A stretch of 64,000 nucleotides of DNA from Natrinema versiforme JCM 10478 (lineage in GTDB: Archaea; Halobacteriota; Halobacteria; Halobacteriales; Natrialbaceae): NCBI RefSeq assembly GCF_000337195.1, contig NZ_AOID01000044.1, positions 1 to 64,000 of the forward strand. Reading direction: 5' to 3'. The notes beneath the pieces are model-generated. The model searched no databases. It saw only the letters and a list, made by a program, of their open reading frames with translations, and was not told the DNA's origin. Below, one piece after another: positions 59,251 to 64,000 of the stretch. Each line of letters starts with the position of its first letter. The stretch's first letter is position 1. The translations under genes and the position numbers were made by a program.

Positions 59251-59730
59251 TTATTCGAGTTCGATGTTGCCCGTCATTCCGGCATCGTAGTGGGGCTCAC
59301 AGACGTACTCGACGGTGTCACTCGAGGCCTCGAAGTCGACGGTCAGGCCGGGTTCGCTGTCGCTGACCTGGTCGGTCGGTCCTGCGACGGCCGACTGGCT
59401 GTCGTCGTAGACCGCGAGGTTGTGTGAACCCTGCTCGTTCTCTACCCACTCGATCGTGTAGGACTCGCCCTCGGTGAGGCTGAGATCAGGGTTCTCCACG
59501 CCTTCGATTTGGGACGGCGCGACGCCTTCCCAGGACTGGGCCAGCGATCGGAGTTCGATGGTCGTCCCGGACTCGATCGAGTACGGCCCCTCGCTCTCGC
59601 CGTTGCCGTTGCCGTTGCCGTTACCGTTGCCGTTACCGCCGCTGCTACAGCCAGCGACGAGTGCCGTCGACGCTGCCGCACCGGTGATCTTCAGTGCTGT
59701 CCGCCGCGAAACCGGATTATCTCGTGCCAT
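59251..59730 (-). CDS. Halocyanin-like blue copper lipoprotein
   Basis: 159 residues. Tat motif SRRTALKITG with lipobox LVAGC (about residue 27), so it is lipid-anchored outside the membrane. A linker of alternating Gly-Asn (seven GN units) is encoded by a hexamer repeat. The copper domain (about 55-159) ends with the cupredoxin site: a His in GSHNLAVY and C-E-P-H-x3-G-M (YVCEPHYDAGM). Electron carrier in the haloarchaeal respiratory membrane. ATG 59730 is chosen; the preceding codon is a GTG. Confidence 0.88.
   Translation of the reverse strand: MARDNPVSRRTALKITGAAASTALVAGCSSGGNGNGNGNGNGNGESEGPYSIESGTTIELRSLAQSWEGVAPSQIEGVENPDLSLTEGESYTIEWVENEQGSHNLAVYDDSQSAVAGPTDQVSDSEPGLTVDFEASSDTVEYVCEPHYDAGMTGNIELE
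59600..59638. repeat. Hexanucleotide repeat inside the halocyanin gene
   Basis: CCGTTG/CCGTTA units in about six tandem copies encode the Gly-Asn linker between lipobox and copper domain. Copy-number change would alter tether length without a frameshift. Confidence 0.7.
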
Positions 59731-59843
59731 CACCGGAGGTTGGGCCTGAGCACATAAAAATTGATACCTTCTCCCGATACAACGTTATGTGAATACACAC
59801 CACAATATAGAAGCGTCACCGCTGCCGGACTGGTCAGTTCTAG

Positions 59844-61127
59844 TCACGTATCGCGTCCGTCGCCCGACCGAAACCGCTCGGTCGGCTCGAGCGAGAGCCG
59901 CAGGAAGAGGGGTACCGTGACGACGGCGATTGCGATCTCGAGGCCGCCGACGACGAGGAACGCTAGGTGGTAGCCGTAGGTGCCGGCGACGGTGCCGCCG
60001 ATGATGAAGCCGCCGAGGAAGCCGAGGCTGCCGGCGACGTTGAACCCGGCCATGGCGATCCCGCGCTCGCTCTCGCCGGCGAGGTCGGTGACCAGCGCCA
60101 TGGTCGCAGGGGCGACGAGCGCGCCGAGTACGCCGACGCCGGCCATCGCGATCGCAGCGGTCGCAACCGACGGCGAGGCACCGACGAGGAGGATGCCGCC
60201 GCCGTAACAGACCGAGCCGACGACGATCGGGACAGTACGGCCGATCCGGTCCGAGAGGGCACCCATCGGATACTGCAACAGGGCGAAGGGGGCGAAAAAG
60301 CACGCCAGCATGAGGCCGGTCGTTCCGGCATCGAGCCCGAACGTCTCCTGAAAGTAGAGGGTTCCCACGAGGGCGAAAAAGCCGGCCGTGAGCCGGTCGA
60401 CGAAGCCGAAGGCGTACGGGATCGAGAGGGTCGGCTGCCGGCGGATACCGTCGACGAGGGCGCGAGCGCTCCGGCGATCGTCGACCGCGCGATCCCTGAC
60501 CAGCGAGACGAGCGCCCCGACACAGACCAGCAGGCCGGCGGCGACGAGCAACGGCGCGAGCGGGTTGAGTTCGGTGAGTTGGCCGCCGATCGGCGCGCCG
60601 AGCGCCGCGCCGAGTCCGATAGCGATCCCCGCCGCGCCCATGTTCCGGCCGTGGCCCCCCTCGAGGTCCATCAGCATGGTCATCGTCAGGGAGAACGCGC
60701 CGATGGTCATCGCCCCCTGGAAGACGCGCAGGAGGAGCACGCCGCCGAAGGGGATCGATCCGAGCGCCGGGGCGGCCGCGAGGACGGCGTAGCCGACCGC
60801 GCCGGCCAGCGCGCCGACGACGATAAACGGCGTGCGCCGGCCGGTCGCGTCGCTCGCGACGCCCCAGACCCCGACGAACGCGACGTATGCGCCGAATTCG
60901 GCGACCAGAAACCACATGCTCGCGTCGAGCGGCGTCGCCGCGAACGCCGACGTGGCCGCGTCGGCACCCAGCGCGTCCACGAGCGTCGCGACGCCGGGAT
61001 AGAGCAGCACCTGCGAGAACAACACCGCGAAGACGAGGGTGGCGAGGACGACCCGGTCCCGGTCACTCGAGTGCACGAGCGGCCCTTGGGACTGCGGGAG
61101 TATGAACTCGTTCGTCTCGAGTGACAC
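59844..61127 (-). CDS. MFS transporter
   Basis: 427 residues with 12 predicted membrane helices. Signature loop between helices 2 and 3: WGVASDATGRRTPFIVVG (about 88-105); second-half equivalent GALSDRIGRTVPIVVGS. Substrate unknown; drug or sugar efflux is typical for this pattern (DHA1-like). ATG 61127, MSLETNEFILPQSQ, a hydrophilic cytoplasmic start. Divergent from the DUF6517-like lipoprotein. Confidence 0.85.
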   Translation of the reverse strand: MSLETNEFILPQSQGPLVHSSDRDRVVLATLVFAVLFSQVLLYPGVATLVDALGADAATSAFAATPLDASMWFLVAEFGAYVAFVGVWGVASDATGRRTPFIVVGALAGAVGYAVLAAAPALGSIPFGGVLLLRVFQGAMTIGAFSLTMTMLMDLEGGHGRNMGAAGIAIGLGAALGAPIGGQLTELNPLAPLLVAAGLLVCVGALVSLVRDRAVDDRRSARALVDGIRRQPTLSIPYAFGFVDRLTAGFFALVGTLYFQETFGLDAGTTGLMLACFFAPFALLQYPMGALSDRIGRTVPIVVGSVCYGGGILLVGASPSVATAAIAMAGVGVLGALVAPATMALVTDLAGESERGIAMAGFNVAGSLGFLGGFIIGGTVAGTYGYHLAFLVVGGLEIAIAVVTVPLFLRLSLEPTERFRSGDGRDT

Positions 61128-61222
61128 CCGGATTCGATCCGGTGTGACTGCTACTGTCAGTACCGCGGACGGAGACGCGCGGAATCGACGCGTTTTCGGT
61201 CGCCAGCGACCTGTGGCTATCG

Positions 61223-61879
61223 ATGACAGTCACGCGTCGGCAGCTACTCGCCGCGGGAGTGACCGCCGGGACGGGGATCGTCGCCGGCTGTGCCGGGGTC
61301 GCCGCGGACTCGCTCTCGTCGACCGTCGGGACCGTCCCGCGGGCGGCACTCGAGGAGACCGGGTACGAGGAACACACCGTCGAGGAGGTCGTCATCGAGC
61401 GGCCCGTCAGCCGCGTTGGCATCGAGCGCACAATCGAGGCCCGAAACTGGTACGCCGAGTACGACCGGGCGATCGCACTCGAGACGATCGGACTGACTCG
61501 GGTGCAAGCGGCGGTCGTCGCCGTCCTCACGACGCCGCAGGTGTCCGTACTGGGAAAGACGTTCAACCCCGTCGGCGACTACTCGACGGACGACCTCGTC
61601 GCGATGATACAGGAGCGGTACGACCGACTCGAGGACGTCGAGTTCGTCGACGAGCAGCCGATTTCGGTGCTCGGGACCGAGACGACGCTCGCCCGGTACG
61701 AGGCGAGCGCGCGGCTGATTGCGGCCGGGACCACCCTCGACGTCTCCGTGAAGGTCAGCGACCCCGTCGCCCACGGCGACGATTTCGTGATCTGTGTTGC
61801 CGTCTCGCCACAGGTCCACGGCGTCGAGACCGAATCCGAGGCCGTCCGGACGATGCTCGAGTCGCTCGAGCACGAGTGA
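61223..61879 (+). CDS. DUF6517-like Tat lipoprotein
   Basis: 218 residues. Tat motif TRRQLLAAG and lipobox GIVAGCAG (cysteine near 23). The remainder is an alpha/beta protein with VVIERPVSRVGIERTIEARNWYAEYDRAIAL and VQAAVVAVLTTPQVSVLGKTFNPVGDYST, matching the haloarchaeal DUF6517 family by my memory. Function unknown. ATG 61223. A putative surface lipoprotein exported by Tat. Confidence 0.75.
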   Translation: MTVTRRQLLAAGVTAGTGIVAGCAGVAADSLSSTVGTVPRAALEETGYEEHTVEEVVIERPVSRVGIERTIEARNWYAEYDRAIALETIGLTRVQAAVVAVLTTPQVSVLGKTFNPVGDYSTDDLVAMIQERYDRLEDVEFVDEQPISVLGTETTLARYEASARLIAAGTTLDVSVKVSDPVAHGDDFVICVAVSPQVHGVETESEAVRTMLESLEHE

Positions 61880-61951
61880 AATTGACTGACTGGGTTTTCC
61901 GGAGTGGTTCCGACGAAGACGAGTGGTCTGCTATCGTGGCAGCAGGCAATC

Positions 61952-62008
61952 GCCACGCCCTCCCCAACCGATTCACTCACTCCCGCTGGTCGTTCGTTCA
62001 TCCCTCGC
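61952..62008. repeat. Dispersed intergenic repeat, copy 2
   Basis: Matches 49092-49148 with three mismatches in 57 bases, in the same orientation. It lies between the DUF6517-like gene and the DsrE gene stop. Both copies continue into related but diverged sequence ending near CAGCGnGCGCCA. Confidence 0.8.
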
Positions 62009-62084
62009 GCAATATGTCGGCCGTCCTCGCTTTCGCTCGGCCGGCCACAGCGCGCCATCGTGTATCGATTGACCAGAGATGGAC

Positions 62085-62423
62085 CTACGGTCGAATGTAG
62101 GCGTACCCCTCGCTCTGCAGGCGCGTGAGTTCGCCGCCGCCGGACGGGACGGTCTCGACGCCCTCGACGAGGTCCGATTCCGCGAGGTCTTTCAGGTCGA
62201 GCGTGTTCCCGCAGGCCTTGACCGAGATGCCGGTCTCGAGCAGCGATTCGACCATGTCGCTGCCGTTGCCGCCGGCCGTCAGCGGCTCGATGCCGTCGGC
62301 CTGTGCGACGATGGCGATGTCGTCGATCTCGACGGAGTCGTCTTTCGTGAGGTTCTCGGCGATCGTGAGCGCGGTCTCTCGCTGTGCCGGGTCGTCGGCG
62401 ATGAGGTGGAAGACTGTCTGCAC
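62085..62423 (-). CDS. DsrE/DsrF-family protein
   Basis: 112 residues, single DsrE-like alpha/beta domain: QTVFHLIADDPAQRETALTIAENL, IAIVAQADGIEPL and VKACGNTLDLKDL with a conserved cysteine (C71). DsrE proteins carry sulfur or act in peroxiredoxin-like sulfur relays. GTG 62423 is chosen because the strand QTVFHLIAD must follow at once; the frame upstream is implausible. Its location next to a sulfhydrylase (metY) suggests a sulfur-transfer link, but that is inference. Confidence 0.8.
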   Translation of the reverse strand: MQTVFHLIADDPAQRETALTIAENLTKDDSVEIDDIAIVAQADGIEPLTAGGNGSDMVESLLETGISVKACGNTLDLKDLAESDLVEGVETVPSGGGELTRLQSEGYAYIRP

Positions 62424-62571
62424 ACGCGAACGGCATCGTCCGCCGGCAATAGCGTTTGAGCCTGCAAGCGAAGCGCTCGCGGGAACGTCTCGCCCGGGGT
62501 GTTGGTTTCCGTGAAAGAGATTCTCTAGTCTGCGGTTTTTGCCGTTACTGCGGTGCATATGAACGTGGAGT

Positions 62572-62583
62572 AGTATGCATACT
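62572..62583. promoter_or_regulatory. 12-bp palindrome at the metY start
   Basis: AGTATGCATACT, self-complementary, ending 4 nt before the metY ATG and about 30 nt after a CATATG-like TATA element, so it overlaps the expected transcription start. Candidate repressor site for methionine synthesis. Confidence 0.45.
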
Positions 62584-62587
62584 AAAC

Positions 62588-63934
62588 ATGAGCGACGACG
62601 CGAGCGACGGGCACGATACGGACGGCGAGCGGGACGAGCGCGGCCTCGGAACGCGCAGCGTCCACGCCGGCCAGTCCCCCGATCCGGAGACCGGCGCGAT
62701 GGCACCGGCGCTCTACCAGACGACCTCCTACGTCTTCGAGGACGCCGATACGGCCGCCGACCGCTACGCCCTCGAGGACGACGGCTACATCTATTCTCGG
62801 ATCGCCAACCCGACCGTGACGATGCTCGAGGACCGCCTCGCCGACCTCGAGGGCGGCGCGGGCGCGGTCGCGACGGGCAGCGGCATGGCCGCGCTGGACT
62901 CCGCGGTCCTGATCCTCGCCGAGGCGGGCGACAACGTGGTCTGCTCGACGGACACCTACGGCGGGACGACGGCCTACTTCTCGAAGACCGCAACTCGACG
63001 GGACATCGAGCCGACGTTCGTCCCCACGCTCGAGTACGACGCCTACGAGGAGGCGATCGACGAGGACACCGCCTTCGTCCACATCGAGACGATCGGCAAC
63101 CCCTCGCTCGTGACCCCGGACTTCGAGCGGGTGGCCGAGATCGCCCACGACAACGGCGTCCCGCTCGTGGTGGACAACACCTTCGCGACGCCGGCCCTCT
63201 GCCGGCCGCTCGAGCACGGGGCCGACGTGGTCTGGGAGTCGACGACCAAGTGGCTCCACGGCTCCGGGACGACCGTCGGCGGCGTCCTCGTCGACGGCGG
63301 GTCGTTCCCGTGGGGCGAGCACGGCTACGACGAAATCGCCGGACAGAATCACGCCTACCACGATGTCGACTTCTCGCGGGACTTCCCCGACGCGCCCTTC
63401 GCCGCCACCGCGCGGTACCGGTCGCTGCGCAGTCTCGGCAACCAGCAGTCGCCGTTCGACGCGTGGCAGACGCTGCAGGGACTGGAATCGATGCCCCTTC
63501 GCGTCGAAAAGCACTGCGAGAACGCCGCCATCGTCGCGGAGTATCTCGACGACCACGAGGACGTGGCCTGGGTCACGCACCCCGGGCTCGCGGATCACCC
63601 GACTCACGACAACGCCACGCGATATCTCGAGGACTACGGCGGGATGGTCGCGTTCGGCCTTGAGGAGGGATTCGAGGCGGGTAAGGCCTTCTGCGAGAAC
63701 GTCGAAGTCGCCCAGTTCCTCGCGAACATCGGCGACGCGAAGACGCTCGTGATCCATCCGGCGAGCACCACCCACGGCCAGCTCTCGCCCGAAGAGCGCG
63801 AGGAGGCCGGCGTCACCGAGGACCTGATCCGGATGTCGGTCGGGATCGAGGACCCCGAGGACATTCTGGCCGACCTCGAGCAGGCGATCGCGGCGGCGAC
63901 ACGGGCCTGTCGGGACGAGGGTGAGCAGCCGTGA
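62588..63934 (+). CDS. metY: O-acetylhomoserine sulfhydrylase (MetY) or cystathionine gamma-synthase
   Basis: 448 residues. Cys/Met metabolism PLP enzyme: LYQTTSYVFEDADTAADRYALEDDGYIYSRIANPTVTMLE, then the turn TGSGMAALDSAVL, VDNTFATPALCRPLEHGAD and the Schiff-base lysine in ESTTKWLHGSGT. A length above 430 and the partner gene metX favour MetY (homocysteine from O-acetylhomoserine and sulfide). ATG 62588 begins an acidic leader; other starts upstream are implausible. The stop overlaps the next start (GTGA). Confidence 0.88.
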   Translation: MSDDASDGHDTDGERDERGLGTRSVHAGQSPDPETGAMAPALYQTTSYVFEDADTAADRYALEDDGYIYSRIANPTVTMLEDRLADLEGGAGAVATGSGMAALDSAVLILAEAGDNVVCSTDTYGGTTAYFSKTATRRDIEPTFVPTLEYDAYEEAIDEDTAFVHIETIGNPSLVTPDFERVAEIAHDNGVPLVVDNTFATPALCRPLEHGADVVWESTTKWLHGSGTTVGGVLVDGGSFPWGEHGYDEIAGQNHAYHDVDFSRDFPDAPFAATARYRSLRSLGNQQSPFDAWQTLQGLESMPLRVEKHCENAAIVAEYLDDHEDVAWVTHPGLADHPTHDNATRYLEDYGGMVAFGLEEGFEAGKAFCENVEVAQFLANIGDAKTLVIHPASTTHGQLSPEEREEAGVTEDLIRMSVGIEDPEDILADLEQAIAAATRACRDEGEQP

Positions 63935-64000
63935 CGACGAGGAACACGACCGATCTGGGCGAGTTCCAGTTCCTTTCGGGAGAGTCGATCCCGACCCTCG
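63931..64000 (+). CDS. metX: Homoserine O-acetyltransferase, N-terminal fragment (continues beyond window)
   Basis: 23 residues visible: VTTRNTTDLGEFQFLSGESI then PTL, the usual beginning of haloarchaeal MetX. GTG at 63931 overlaps the metY stop by 4 nt, so the genes are translationally coupled. It makes the O-acetylhomoserine used by MetY. Cut by the window edge. Confidence 0.75.
   Translation, partial: MTTRNTTDLGEFQFLSGESIPTL

Overview
This window comes from the chromosome of an extremely halophilic archaeon (class Halobacteria). The DNA is GC-rich and the proteins are strongly acidic. Genes open with TATA elements about 25-30 nt before leaderless start codons. Archaeal-type information genes are present: TBP, PCNA, primase large subunit, an RFC subunit, Hjc, eIF-1A, RNase Z and Trm-G10. 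Haloarchaea-specific families are frequent: HalOD1, Bat-type HTH_10, DUF7344-like winged helices, amphi-Trp and a fused double TatC. The gene content and a dispersed intergenic repeat suggest the family Natrialbaceae (Natrinema/Haloterrigena-like), but genus and species cannot be proved from the window.

Layout. 1-7.8 kb: a truncated aldo/keto reductase, a DUF5789 protein, two tandem ferritin-like DUF892 proteins, a divergent GCS2-family ligase paralogue, a Gfo/Idh/MocA oxidoreductase, LarE and small hypotheticals. 7.8-13.6 kb: a nitrate assimilation block on the minus strand (nitrate reductase, NarK transporter, ferredoxin nitrite reductase) with palindromic candidate operators. 13.8-17.3 kb: divergent tatC genes, one of them a double-TatC fusion. 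Tat-type signal peptides occur later on a subtilase, a halocyanin and a lipoprotein. 17.4-20.8 kb: a dense regulatory patch of HalOD1, two Bat-type regulators, two winged-helix proteins and a ribbon-helix-helix protein. 20.8-28.5 kb: RlmE, PCNA, HalOD1, an alpha/beta hydrolase, PriL, small membrane proteins, a SWIM zinc protein, Hjc and a CPBP protease. 28.6-34.3 kb: a 1402-residue membrane-anchored GAF/PAS/HTH_10 sensor-regulator, then a HalOD1 protein and a receiver-like/PAS protein.

34.3-38.1 kb holds S-adenosylhomocysteinase and an MTA/SAH deaminase-type amidohydrolase, separated by an acidic secreted protein with 16 N-glycosylation sequons. 38.9-45.4 kb is a metal (probably copper) handling locus: CopA P-type ATPase, an AsnC-TRASH regulator, a CopZ-like chaperone, a permease with two embedded TRASH-like domains and a SHOCT membrane protein. 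Palindromic sites built on TTGGATTCC recur in its intergenic regions. 45.5-56.4 kb: HisG, TBP, Trm-G10, thioesterase, RFC subunit, a secreted repeat protein, RNase Z, DUF460, eIF-1A and a hairpin-rich 400-bp gap. 56.4-64 kb: Tat-exported subtilase, class V aminotransferase, halocyanin, MFS transporter, a DUF6517-like lipoprotein, DsrE, and a metY-metX pair whose second gene runs off the end.

The best candidates for new biology are the metal locus with its shared operator-like palindromes and TRASH-permease fusion, the regulatory patch at 17.4-20.8 kb with promoter palindromes, the palindrome over the nitrate reductase promoter, and the hairpin cluster after eIF-1A. I saw no tRNA, rRNA, CRISPR array, insertion sequence or replication origin.
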